From assembly GCF_015645465.1 (NCBI RefSeq), contig NZ_JADOEL010000004.1, forward strand, positions 186,001 to 250,000: a DNA stretch of 64,000 bases, in the 5' to 3' direction. A model generated the notes under the pieces. The model was not told the origin of the DNA. It saw nothing but the letters and a program-made list of their open reading frames with translations, and searched no databases. Positions 45,766 through 53,277 of the stretch are shown piece by piece; positions within the stretch are counted from its first letter, which is position 1, and each line of letters opens with the position of its first letter. The translations under genes were made by a program, and so were the position numbers. The stretch is from Herminiimonas contaminans (GTDB lineage Bacteria; Pseudomonadota; Gammaproteobacteria; Burkholderiales; Burkholderiaceae_D).

Positions 45766-46569
45766 ATGAGACAGAGAAGCTTGTATCTATTTGCAGCGGT
45801 CGCGATCAGCGCAACTGCATCTGTAATGGCGCAATCGACTACAGATGAGATTGCCAAGTATCGCCAGCTGCTGGCTGACGGTAATCCCGCTGAGTTATGG
45901 GAAATGCGCGGTGAAGAACTATGGCGCACCAAAGCCGGTCCGAAAAATGTCAGCCTGGAACAATGCGATCTGGGCAAGGGCGCTGGCGTGGTAAAAGGCG
46001 CTTATGCTGAATTGCCGCGTTACTTCAAGGACGTCAATAAGGTCATGGACCTGGAGCAGCGGCTGATCTATTGCCGTATGAACCTGCAGGGCTTGACGCG
46101 TGAACAGGCGGTGAAGGTGCCATTCGGTTCAGCCGGGAAACCGTCCGATATTGAACCGATGGTGGCCTACATCACGTCCGAATCGCGCGGCATGAAGATG
46201 TCGGTGTCGACTGCGCATCCGGAAGAAAAGCGGGCCTATGAAATCGGCAAGAAGATTTTCTTCTATCGCGCCGGTTCGCATGACTTTGCCTGCGCGACTT
46301 GTCACGCCGTTGACAATCAACGCATCCGTTTGCAGGACCTCCCCAACTTGCTGAACAAGAGCAATGCCCAGGCTGCGTATGGCACCTGGCCTGCTTATCG
46401 CGTATCGCAAGGCGAAGTGCGCACCATGCAGCATCGCCTCAACGATTGCTTCCGTCAGCAACGCTTCCCGGAACCGCTGTACGGCTCTGACGTCATCACT
46501 GCCGTGACGATGTTCCTGGCCAAGAGTGCAGATGGTGGTGTCTATAACGGCCCCGCGCTGAAACGATAG
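45766..46569 (+). CDS. soxA: SoxA, monohaem-type L-cysteine S-thiosulfotransferase subunit
   Basis: 267 residues with a signal peptide to about residue 22. Only one haem motif, CATCH at 176-180, is present; the N-terminal haem of diheme SoxA is missing and Cys67 and Cys103 stand in its domain, probably as a disulfide. Cys228 in RLNDCFRQQRFPEPLYGSD is the expected catalytic Cys ligand of the haem. With SoxX it joins thiosulfate to SoxY. GAGGAGG precedes the ATG; soxX follows after 9 bp. Confidence 0.95.
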   Translation: MRQRSLYLFAAVAISATASVMAQSTTDEIAKYRQLLADGNPAELWEMRGEELWRTKAGPKNVSLEQCDLGKGAGVVKGAYAELPRYFKDVNKVMDLEQRLIYCRMNLQGLTREQAVKVPFGSAGKPSDIEPMVAYITSESRGMKMSVSTAHPEEKRAYEIGKKIFFYRAGSHDFACATCHAVDNQRIRLQDLPNLLNKSNAQAAYGTWPAYRVSQGEVRTMQHRLNDCFRQQRFPEPLYGSDVITAVTMFLAKSADGGVYNGPALKR

Positions 46570-46578
46570 GGAGGCGAT

Positions 46579-47196
46579 ATGAAAAAAAGAATAGGTATCA
46601 TGATAGCGTCCGTCGTCACCATAGCCGGTTGTGCGACGGTGGCGGCAGATACGGACTATGGCAAAGAGACGATAGCCATGCTGAAAGCCGACTTTAAATC
46701 CAAAGGTCCGGCCACCATGGAGCGTTTGCTGAACCAGGATGAGGCGCAGCAACTGTGTAGTGAATATCCAACCGATGTGCCGAAGGACAAGGCCGCAGCG
46801 CTGGAAGCTTCGCAACTGAAGCTGGTGAAGTATCCGGCTGACGGCAAGTACCTGGGTGACTGGAAAGAAGGCGAGAAGATTGCCCAGAACGGTCGCGGCA
46901 TGCAATCGTCGGATGCGGTCGGTAGTGTCAATGGTGGCAACTGTTACGCCTGTCACCAGATCGGCAAGGCAGAAATTTCATTCGGCAATATCGGTCCTTC
47001 CCTCTATCAGTACGGGAAGATACGTGGCCAGAGCGAAGACATGCTGAAGTACACCTGGGCCAAAATCTACAACGCCCAGGCCTTCACTGCTTGCTCCAAC
47101 ATGCCACGCTTCGGTCATAACGGCATCCTGCAAGAGAAGCAAATCAAGGATGTCATGGCCTTGTTGCTGGATCCGGCTTCGCCCGTCAACAAGTAA
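46579..47196 (+). CDS. soxX: SoxX, monohaem cytochrome c subunit of SoxAX
   Basis: 205 residues. The signal region ends in TIAGC with Cys18, which fits a lipobox, although cleavage after VAA a few residues later is also possible. One haem motif CYACH at 122-126, with a Met ligand probably in SNMPRFGHNG. An N-terminal extension of about 90 residues before the haem domain makes this the long type of SoxX. GGGAGG precedes the ATG. A strong hairpin follows the gene. Confidence 0.93.
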   Translation: MKKRIGIMIASVVTIAGCATVAADTDYGKETIAMLKADFKSKGPATMERLLNQDEAQQLCSEYPTDVPKDKAAALEASQLKLVKYPADGKYLGDWKEGEKIAQNGRGMQSSDAVGSVNGGNCYACHQIGKAEISFGNIGPSLYQYGKIRGQSEDMLKYTWAKIYNAQAFTACSNMPRFGHNGILQEKQIKDVMALLLDPASPVNK

Positions 47197-47204
47197 GCAA
47201 CCGG

Positions 47205-47243
47205 GCAATCAAGGCGCAGTGTCACATGCTGCGCTTTGATTGC
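47205..47243 (+). other. Strong hairpin between soxX and soxB
   Basis: 15-bp stem GCAATCAAGGCGCAG / CTGCGCTTTGATTGC with one G-T pair and a 9-nt loop. No T-tract follows, so it looks like an mRNA stability or processing element rather than a full terminator. It lies 8 bp after the soxX stop and 69 bp before soxB. Confidence 0.65.
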
Positions 47244-47312
47244 TGTCACCTTATCGCATCGCTTGCACGTGCAGGCATGGCGAGGTCGTCTACCGAATAA
47301 TCAGAGGAAAAA

Positions 47313-49031
47313 ATGGGTTTGAATCGTCGTGAGTTCATTCAGGTCATGGGTATCGCAGCTGCAGGCGGTATGTTGCTGGATTCCAAAGGCGCGCTGGCTG
47401 CACCCTCCGCCAGCAAACTGTATGACGTGCCGCGTTTCGGCAATGTCCATTTCCTGCACTTCACCGATTGCCATGCGCAATTGAAACCTATCTACTTCCG
47501 CGAACCGAATGTCAATCTGGGCATAGGCGACGCGGTAGGACGCATGCCACATCTGGTCGGCGAAAAATTACTCAAGGAAGTCGGCGTCAAACCGAATACG
47601 CCGGAAGCCTATGCCTTCAGCTATCTGAATTTTGAAAAAGCAGCACAAACCTACGGCAAGGTCGGCGGCTTCGCGCATTTGTCTACACTGGTCAAACGTA
47701 TGAAAGCCAGCCGTCCTGGCGCATTGCTGCTGGATGGCGGCGATACCTGGCAAGGCTCGGCGACTGCGTTGTGGACTAATGGCCAGGACATGGTCGACGC
47801 GTGCCTGGCATTGGGCGTGGATGTGATGACCGCGCACTGGGAAATGACGCTGGGCGACAAACGCGTGAAGGAAATTGTTGAGAAAGACTTCAAAGGCAAA
47901 GTCGATTTCGTTGCGCAAAACATCAAGACCACCGACTTCGGTGACCCGGTATTCCCGCCATATGTGCTGAAGGAAATGAATGGCGTGCAAATCGCCGTCA
48001 TCGGCCAGGCTTTCCCGTACACACCTATCGCCAACCCACGCTATCTGGTGCCGGAATGGAGCTTCGGTATCCAGGAAGAGAATATGCAAAAGATGGTCGA
48101 CGAAGCGCGTAGCAAAGGTGCGAAAGTTGTAGTCGTGCTCTCGCACAATGGTATGGACGTCGATCTGAAAATGGCGTCGCGGGTACGCGGCATAGACGCC
48201 ATCATGGGCGGCCATACGCACGATGGTATGCCAGCGCCGGTCATCGTCAGCAATCCGGGTGGTAAGACACTGGTCACCAACGCCGGTAGTAATAGCAAAT
48301 TCCTTGGAGTACTCGACTTCGATGTGCGCGGCGGAAAAGTACAAGGCTATAAATACCGCTTGTTGCCGGCGTTCTCCAACTTCCTGCCGGCGGACAAGGA
48401 GATGGATGCATTGATCACCAAGATACGTGCACCGTATGAATCCAAGCTGAACGAACGTCTGGCGATGACGGAAGGTACTTTGTACCGTCGCGGCAATTTC
48501 AACGGCACCTTCGATCAGCTCATCGTTGATGCGCTGATGGATGTCAAAGGTGCGGACATCGCGTTCTCTCCCGGCTTCCGCTGGGGCACTTCGCTGTTGC
48601 CGGACAGTCCTATCCTGATGGAGCACCTGATGGACCAGACCGCGACGACTTACTCGTATAGCACACTGACCGACATGAGCGGTGCAACCATCAAAACCAT
48701 ATTGGAAGACGTGGCTGACAACCTGTTCAATCCTGATCCTTACTACCAGCAAGGCGGTGACATGGTGCGCGTCGGTGGCATGAGCTACACGATAGCGCCG
48801 AAAGAAAAAATGGGTGCACGCATCCAGGACATGCGTCTGGACGGCAAGCTGATCGACGCCAGCAAGACCTACAAGGTTGCGGGTTGGGCGCCAGTCGCAG
48901 AAGGTGCGTCCGGCGAACCGGTGTGGGATGTGGTGGCGCAGTGGTTGCGTACCAACAAGGTCGTCACACCACGCAAACTGAATACACCGCGTATCGTCGG
49001 CATGGATGGCAATCCGGGGATCGCGAATTAA
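47313..49031 (+). CDS. soxB: SoxB, dimanganese thiosulfohydrolase
   Basis: 572 residues. Tat signal RREFIQVMGIAAAGG. A calcineurin-like metallophosphoesterase domain has HFTDCHAQLKP, LLLDGGDTWQGS and TAHWEMTLG, then a 5'-nucleotidase C-terminal domain. SoxB hydrolyses the terminal sulfonate from SoxY-bound thiosulfate to release sulfate. CAGAGGAAA precedes the ATG. A long open frame on the opposite strand is a shadow of this gene. Confidence 0.96.
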   Translation: MGLNRREFIQVMGIAAAGGMLLDSKGALAAPSASKLYDVPRFGNVHFLHFTDCHAQLKPIYFREPNVNLGIGDAVGRMPHLVGEKLLKEVGVKPNTPEAYAFSYLNFEKAAQTYGKVGGFAHLSTLVKRMKASRPGALLLDGGDTWQGSATALWTNGQDMVDACLALGVDVMTAHWEMTLGDKRVKEIVEKDFKGKVDFVAQNIKTTDFGDPVFPPYVLKEMNGVQIAVIGQAFPYTPIANPRYLVPEWSFGIQEENMQKMVDEARSKGAKVVVVLSHNGMDVDLKMASRVRGIDAIMGGHTHDGMPAPVIVSNPGGKTLVTNAGSNSKFLGVLDFDVRGGKVQGYKYRLLPAFSNFLPADKEMDALITKIRAPYESKLNERLAMTEGTLYRRGNFNGTFDQLIVDALMDVKGADIAFSPGFRWGTSLLPDSPILMEHLMDQTATTYSYSTLTDMSGATIKTILEDVADNLFNPDPYYQQGGDMVRVGGMSYTIAPKEKMGARIQDMRLDGKLIDASKTYKVAGWAPVAEGASGEPVWDVVAQWLRTNKVVTPRKLNTPRIVGMDGNPGIAN

Positions 49032-49052
49032 ATTGCTTGAGGTTGATTCAAG

Positions 49053-49637
49053 ATGAAAAAGTTGATTGCTGGTTTGATACTGGGTGTGACTTGTGTGTTT
49101 GCCTGGGCTTACGATGCGACGCAAGTGCCGGATATCAAGCAGACCAAGGCAGGGCTGTATCTGGATGCAAAGGAAGCTTACGCACTTAAGCAAAAGCTGG
49201 CTGACAAGGCTTATTTTGTTGACGTGCGTACGCGTGGTGAAATCACCTACGTTGGCATGCCGACCATAGTCGATGCCAGCATACCTTATGTAGAGCATCC
49301 GGATGACGCGCCGTGGGATGACAAGAATGGACGTTTCAAGCTGGACGTGAATAGCGACTTCGGGCCGGAACTGGCGCGACGTATGACCGCAGCAGGACTC
49401 GGTAAAAACGATACCGTGATCCTGATCTGTCGTTCCGGTGACCGCAGCTCGCGTGCGGCCAACTTGCTGACCGATCTTGGTTACACCAAGGTGTATTCGG
49501 TCGTTGACGGTTTTGAAGGTGACCTGGCAAAGAGCGGGCCGCAGGCAGGTCAGCGCGCAGTGAATGGCTGGAAGAATGCCGGGCTGCCGTGGAGTTATAA
49601 GCTGGACAAGAGCAAATTGTATTTCCCCAAGTATTGA
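49053..49637 (+). CDS. Periplasmic rhodanese-domain protein
   Basis: 194 residues. Signal peptide to about residue 19, then one rhodanese domain with active-site loop ICRSGDRSSR, Cys126 being the sulfur carrier. The preceding VDVRTRGEITYVGMP is typical of the fold. It lies 21 bp after soxB and probably shares its transcript. It may move sulfane sulfur between periplasmic thiols; this is an inference. Not one of the standard Sox subunits. Confidence 0.88.
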   Translation: MKKLIAGLILGVTCVFAWAYDATQVPDIKQTKAGLYLDAKEAYALKQKLADKAYFVDVRTRGEITYVGMPTIVDASIPYVEHPDDAPWDDKNGRFKLDVNSDFGPELARRMTAAGLGKNDTVILICRSGDRSSRAANLLTDLGYTKVYSVVDGFEGDLAKSGPQAGQRAVNGWKNAGLPWSYKLDKSKLYFPKY

Positions 49638-49685
49638 AATTCGCTGCGCGCCATTGCGCGTAGCCTGCTTCCTTAGGTGAGTAGC

Positions 49686-50201
49686 ATGATGAAGCGCCTG
49701 TCCCTCGCCGTATCTCGTTTGCTATTTTTGGCATGCGTGGCCGTGTCCGGATCGGTGTGCGCAGCCGATGTGCGGCCAGGCGACACGCCGGTATTGCCGA
49801 CACTGACGACGCTGGACGGCAAGACCATCAATCCGGCCAGCTTGCGCGGCAAGGTCATCGTCATCAGTTACTTCGCGTCCTATTGCCCGTTCTGTGCAAA
49901 CGAGGCACCGAAATTGCAAAAGCTGTATAGCAAGAATACGGACAAGTTGATCGTCATTGGCGTCAACATCGAAACCAAAGATCCTCAGCAGAAAGAGAAA
50001 GCGCAGCAGTGGGTACGCAAGTACCAGCTCACGCATCCTGTCACTACGGACTTTGTCGCTCTCGAACGCGTGTTAGGCAAACGCCAGGGTTTGCCGATTA
50101 ACTATGTATTCGACAAGCGCGGCATGCTGCGGCGGGTTGATGTTGGTGAAATCTTTGACGAAGACTTCGACGACATTGCCAAATTCGCGCAGCAGGATTG
50201 A
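49686..50201 (+). CDS. TlpA-like periplasmic thioredoxin (SoxW-like)
   Basis: 171 residues from ATG 49686, with TTAGGTGAG upstream; a GTG 9 bp earlier is the alternative. Signal peptide, then a TlpA/ResA-like domain with active site SYCPFC (Cys67 and Cys70) and later the cis-proline segment GLPINYVFD. SoxW-type thioredoxins keep the SoxY Cys reduced in the periplasm; a role here is inferred from its place in the cluster. Confidence 0.87.
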   Translation: MMKRLSLAVSRLLFLACVAVSGSVCAADVRPGDTPVLPTLTTLDGKTINPASLRGKVIVISYFASYCPFCANEAPKLQKLYSKNTDKLIVIGVNIETKDPQQKEKAQQWVRKYQLTHPVTTDFVALERVLGKRQGLPINYVFDKRGMLRRVDVGEIFDEDFDDIAKFAQQD

Positions 50202-50208
50202 GTAGCGT

Positions 50209-50736
50209 ATGAAATCATTGCTTCTTTGTTTGCTGTGCCTGGTGTTCAGTGTGCCTGCTCTTGCAGACAATAAGGCGGCCGCGATTCCCATGGTGAGCGA
50301 CCTGGCGCGTGACGGCGCGCAGGCCGAGCGTGAAGGCAAGCCTGTCATACTCTTTTTCTCCTTGCCGGGCTGTCCGTTCTGTCATGTGGTGCGGAATAAC
50401 TATTTGCATCCATTGCTAAGGGATAGCAAAGTTAAGGATCGACCCATCATCCGTGAAGTTGATATGGCGAGTGCACAAAGCGTGCAGAATTTTGATCGCG
50501 GCAGCGCCAGCCCGCGCAGCATCGCGCAGAAATACAAGGTGATCGCAGCACCTACGGTGATCTTCGTCGATGCCAGCGGCTGCATGCTGGCACCGCCCAT
50601 CATCGGTGGCGATATTGCAGGTGTCTATGGTGGGTATCTGGATAATGCGTTTGATGCTTCCGCCAAAAAAATAGCGGCAGCGAAGAAGGCGGGCAAGGTA
50701 GTGAAACGCGGAGTACAAGAATGCGTGCCACCGTAA
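50209..50736 (+). CDS. Secreted thioredoxin-fold protein (DsbC/SoxW-like)
   Basis: 175 residues. Signal peptide to residue 19 (PALA). The active site GCPFC (Cys55, Cys58) is followed by the segment AAPTVIFVDASGC carrying the cis-Pro, and two more Cys follow (GCMLAPP and QECVPP). It lies 8 bp after the previous thioredoxin. A Shine-Dalgarno site is weak (GAGTAG). The pair could pass electrons from the cytosol to SoxY through a DsbD/CcdA-type protein not present in this window. Confidence 0.82.
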   Translation: MKSLLLCLLCLVFSVPALADNKAAAIPMVSDLARDGAQAEREGKPVILFFSLPGCPFCHVVRNNYLHPLLRDSKVKDRPIIREVDMASAQSVQNFDRGSASPRSIAQKYKVIAAPTVIFVDASGCMLAPPIIGGDIAGVYGGYLDNAFDASAKKIAAAKKAGKVVKRGVQECVPP

Positions 50737-50756
50737 TTGATCAAGTCTATGAGCGT

Positions 50757-50790
50757 AAGCAGCCTGTATATCCGGGCTGCTTTATTTTTC
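50757..50790 (+). terminator. Rho-independent terminator at the end of the sox transcript
   Basis: Stem AAGCAGCC / GGCTGCTT with a 10-nt loop and then TTTATTTTT, about 20 bp after the second thioredoxin gene. Confidence 0.85.
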
Positions 50791-50795
50791 CTTAA

Positions 50796-50817
50796 TAATA
50801 TATATAAATATATATTA
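50796..50817. promoter_or_regulatory. AT-rich perfect palindrome, candidate BigR/SqrR operator
   Basis: Arms TAATATATAT and ATATATATTA with a 2-bp spacer AA, 37 bp before the ArsR gene start. BigR-type regulators bind AT-rich palindromes that cover their own promoters. The sequence differs from the ATATAGTTRTA motif of the main sox promoters. Confidence 0.65.
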
Positions 50818-50854
50818 AAATATTGCATATTGTTCGATGCTTAAAAGAGTGTGT

Positions 50855-51187
50855 ATGAGTGCAACGGAAAGTGTGGATCTGGATGCCTTGCAGCAAGCCG
50901 CGGCTAAAGCCTGCGGCTTGCTCAAGACTTTATCCAACCGGGATAGATTGTTATTAATGTGCCAGTTGGCCGAGGGCGAGTACTGCGTCAGCGAACTGGA
51001 AGAGGCGACTGAAATACGGCAGCCGACTTTGTCACAGCAGTTGACTGTACTGCGTGAAGAGCAACTGGTGCATACGCGGCGCGAAGGCAAGCAAATCTAT
51101 TACAGCATGGCCAGCAAAGAAGCGATGGCCGTGATTGAAGTCTTGTACCAACAGTACTGCGCACCTGCGAAGAGGAAAAAATCATGA
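50855..51187 (+). CDS. BigR/SqrR-type ArsR-family persulfide sensor
   Basis: 110 residues from ATG 50855 with AAAAGAG upstream; an ATG at 50837 would add six. The winged helix-turn-helix includes CVSELEEATEIRQPTLSQQLTVLREEQLV. Cys36 (LLMCQLAEGEYC) and Cys102 (QQYCAP) are 66 residues apart, the spacing of the sulfide/persulfide-sensing Cys pair of SqrR and BigR. The stop overlaps the first YeeE gene start by 4 bp, so it likely represses that pair until sulfane sulfur builds up. Confidence 0.9.
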   Translation: MSATESVDLDALQQAAAKACGLLKTLSNRDRLLLMCQLAEGEYCVSELEEATEIRQPTLSQQLTVLREEQLVHTRREGKQIYYSMASKEAMAVIEVLYQQYCAPAKRKKS

Positions 51188-51615
51188 CGATAGACTGGAT
51201 GCATTTCACGCCGTGGCATGCGCTGGCTGGCGGCTTGCTGATCGGACTGGCGGCGGCCCTGTTTATACTCTTCAACGGCAAGATCGCTGGTATCAGCGGC
51301 ATACTCGGCGGCTTGTTGCGACCAGTGAAAGGCGACGTGCTGTGGCGCATTGCGTTCTTGCTGGGCCTGATGATCTCGCCTTTGGTGTTTGCCCTGTTTC
51401 GCCCTTTGCCGGAGGTGACGATAGAAGCCAGTAATGTGACGCTGGTAATCGCAGGTTTGCTGGTCGGGCTGGGGACGCGCTACGGTGCGGGTTGTACCAG
51501 CGGTCATGGTGTATGCGGTTTATCGCGCCTGTCGCTGCGTTCGCTGGTTGCAACGTTGGCTTTCATGGCGGCAGGATTCCTGACCGTGTACATCGTGCGT
51601 CACCTGATCGCCTAG
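51184..51615 (+). CDS. YeeE/YedE-family sulfur transporter half, first subunit
   Basis: 143-residue integral membrane protein with four hydrophobic segments. It carries the family motif GTRYGAGCTSGHGVCGLSRLS, with Cys residues that in YeeE relay thiosulfate through the channel. Its ATG overlaps the BigR-like stop, and its partner begins 10 bp after its end. Together the two halves equal one full-length YeeE. Confidence 0.9.
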   Translation: MTIDWMHFTPWHALAGGLLIGLAAALFILFNGKIAGISGILGGLLRPVKGDVLWRIAFLLGLMISPLVFALFRPLPEVTIEASNVTLVIAGLLVGLGTRYGAGCTSGHGVCGLSRLSLRSLVATLAFMAAGFLTVYIVRHLIA

Positions 51616-51625
51616 GAGCATCGTC

Positions 51626-52063
51626 ATGCAAATCTTTATGGCATTACTGGCTGGCCTGATCTTCGGGATAGGTTTGATTATTTCCGGCATGGCTAATCCG
51701 GCCAAGGTCATCGGTTTTCTTGATCTGGGCGGGAAGTGGGATCCGTCGCTGGCTTTTGTGATGGGTGGTGCGATCTGCGTTGGCCTGATCGCTTTTAGCG
51801 CAGCTGCGAAACGTAGCAAGACTTTACTGGGTGAGCCTTTGCGTTTGCCGCAAGCGAAGCAGATAGACAAGCGGCTGGTATTCGGTGGCCTGGCATTTGG
51901 TGTCGGCTGGGGGCTGGCTGGTTATTGTCCGGGCCCGGCCTTAGCCTCGCTCGTCATCGGCCATAGTAAAACGGTTATCTTCGTGACGGCGATGGTGCTG
52001 GGTATGGCGATATTTGAATTGCTGGAAACGTATATGCGCAAACCGCAAGTGCAGACGAAGTAA
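51626..52063 (+). CDS. YeeE/YedE-family sulfur transporter half, second subunit
   Basis: 145-residue membrane protein with four hydrophobic segments. The motif GVGWGLAGYCPGPAL contains the conserved Cys of the second YeeE repeat. CTAGGAGC precedes the ATG. With the previous gene it should form a transporter for thiosulfate or sulfane sulfur; direction and substrate are not shown by the sequence. Confidence 0.9.
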   Translation: MQIFMALLAGLIFGIGLIISGMANPAKVIGFLDLGGKWDPSLAFVMGGAICVGLIAFSAAAKRSKTLLGEPLRLPQAKQIDKRLVFGGLAFGVGWGLAGYCPGPALASLVIGHSKTVIFVTAMVLGMAIFELLETYMRKPQVQTK

Positions 52064-52087
52064 GACGAATCAACATTCGCAAGCAAC

Positions 52088-52126
52088 AAAAAACCCGCTT
52101 CGGCCGAGGCTGAAAGCGGGTTTTTG
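52088..52126 (+). terminator. Rho-independent terminator after the YeeE pair
   Basis: Stem AACCCGCTT / AAGCGGGTT with a 13-nt loop followed by TTTT, 25 bp after the last YeeE stop. A-run on the left makes it bidirectional, also serving the tRNA on the minus strand. Confidence 0.88.
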
Positions 52127-52158
52127 TAAAGTTCAGGATTGCTCCCGAAACATGTTCT

Positions 52159-52235
52159 TGGTGGTGATAGGTGGACTTGAACCACCGACCCCAGCATTAT
52201 GAGTGCTGTGCTCTAACCAACTGAGCTATATCACC
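52159..52235 (-). tRNA. tRNA-Met (CAT), elongator type
   Basis: 77 nt with CCA encoded. Read on the minus strand: acceptor GGTGATA pairs with TATCACC, D-arm AGCTCAGTTGGTTAGAGC, anticodon stem CAGCA / TGCTG with loop CTCATAA (anticodon CAT), T-arm GTGGTTCAAGTCCAC. The AGAGCA...CTCATAATG layout matches the elongator tRNA-Met of E. coli rather than the initiator, which has a C-A mismatch at position 1:72. Confidence 0.95.
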
Positions 52236-52331
52236 AGATAGCCGAAAATTATCGCGTTTTTGGCATTCCCTGTCAATATCCAAATTCCATTACTTGCTGA
52301 ATATTCGATAAAAATATTGTGGAATTTGCAA

Positions 52332-53276
52332 TCAGCCTTGATTTTGCGCCGTTTCTATTTGTTGCAGGATGCTGCTAGCCGCATTGGGCGCGAGGCAATC
52401 GATGACGTACCGGTCGTCCATGGAGCGCAGCCAGGTGAGCTGGCGTTTCGCCAGTTGACGGGTGGCAGCGATGCCGCGCTCGCGCAATTCTGCCAGGCCG
52501 TAAGCGCCATCCAGATATTCCCAGCTCTGGCGATAGCCTACGCAGCGCATGGACGGCAGGCCCAGATGCAGGTCGCCCCGTGCGCGCAGTGCTTTGACTT
52601 CATCCAGCAGCGCGCCGCCTTTCAGCATGGCGTCGAAGCGCGTGGCGATGCGGGTATGCAGCACGCTGCGATCCGATGGTTCCAGTGCGATCGGCAACAG
52701 CGTAAACGGCAGTTCCGTTTTCGGTGCCTGCGCCAGCAAGGCCGACATAGGCTGACCGGTGAGGGCAATGATTTCCAGTGCGCGCTGTATGCGTTGCGAG
52801 TCGTTTGGTTTCAGGCGCTCGGCAGTGACGGGGTCAAGCGCGGCCAGTTTGGCGTGCATCGCCGGCGAGCCGATTGCTGCCGCTTCTGCATCCAGCTCTG
52901 CGCGTAGTGCAGCATCCGCTTGTGGCAATGCGTCCAGTCCGTCTTTCAAACCTTTGAAGTAGAGCATGGTGCCGCCGACCAGCAGGGGCAGCTTGCCGCG
53001 TGCATGGATTTCTGCGGCGAGGCGTATCGCATCCTGGCGGAATTGCATGACGGAGTACGATTCCAGTGGATCGAGGATGTCGATCAGGTGGTGCGGTACT
53101 TGCGCTAGTTCTTCTGGGGTGGGTTTGGCCGTGCCTATGTCCATCTCGCGATAAACGAGTGCGGAGTCGACGGAGATGATTTCTGCCGGGATGCGTTCCG
53201 CGATAGCCAGTGCGGCGGCAGTTTTGCCGGATGCGGTCGGTCCCATGATGGAGACGACCAGTGGTTTAGCCGACAT
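52332..53276 (-). CDS. miaA: tRNA dimethylallyltransferase
   Basis: 314 residues from ATG 53276, one base after the mutL stop; a longer open frame to 53396 lies inside mutL and is rejected. The P-loop GPTASGKT, the [16 protein letters not shown] motif and the tail [12 protein letters not shown] are typical. Adds a dimethylallyl group to A37 of tRNAs, the substrate of MiaB in this same window. Confidence 0.95.
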   Translation of the reverse strand: MSAKPLVVSIMGPTASGKTAAALAIAERIPAEIISVDSALVYREMDIGTAKPTPEELAQVPHHLIDILDPLESYSVMQFRQDAIRLAAEIHARGKLPLLVGGTMLYFKGLKDGLDALPQADAALRAELDAEAAAIGSPAMHAKLAALDPVTAERLKPNDSQRIQRALEIIALTGQPMSALLAQAPKTELPFTLLPIALEPSDRSVLHTRIATRFDAMLKGGALLDEVKALRARGDLHLGLPSMRCVGYRQSWEYLDGAYGLAELRERGIAATRQLAKRQLTWLRSMDDRYVIDCLAPNAASSILQQIETAQNQG

Positions 53277-53277
53277 C

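Noticed and set aside
47568-49298. 576-codon open frame on the minus strand
   Set aside because: It lies antisense to soxB, has no family features and no ribosome-binding site; it is a by-product of codon usage in soxB.
39206-52235. Sox region as a genomic island integrated at the tRNA-Met gene
   Set aside because: The sox genes do lie on the 3' side of the tRNA, but no integrase is seen and I found no second copy of the tRNA 3' end at the other border.
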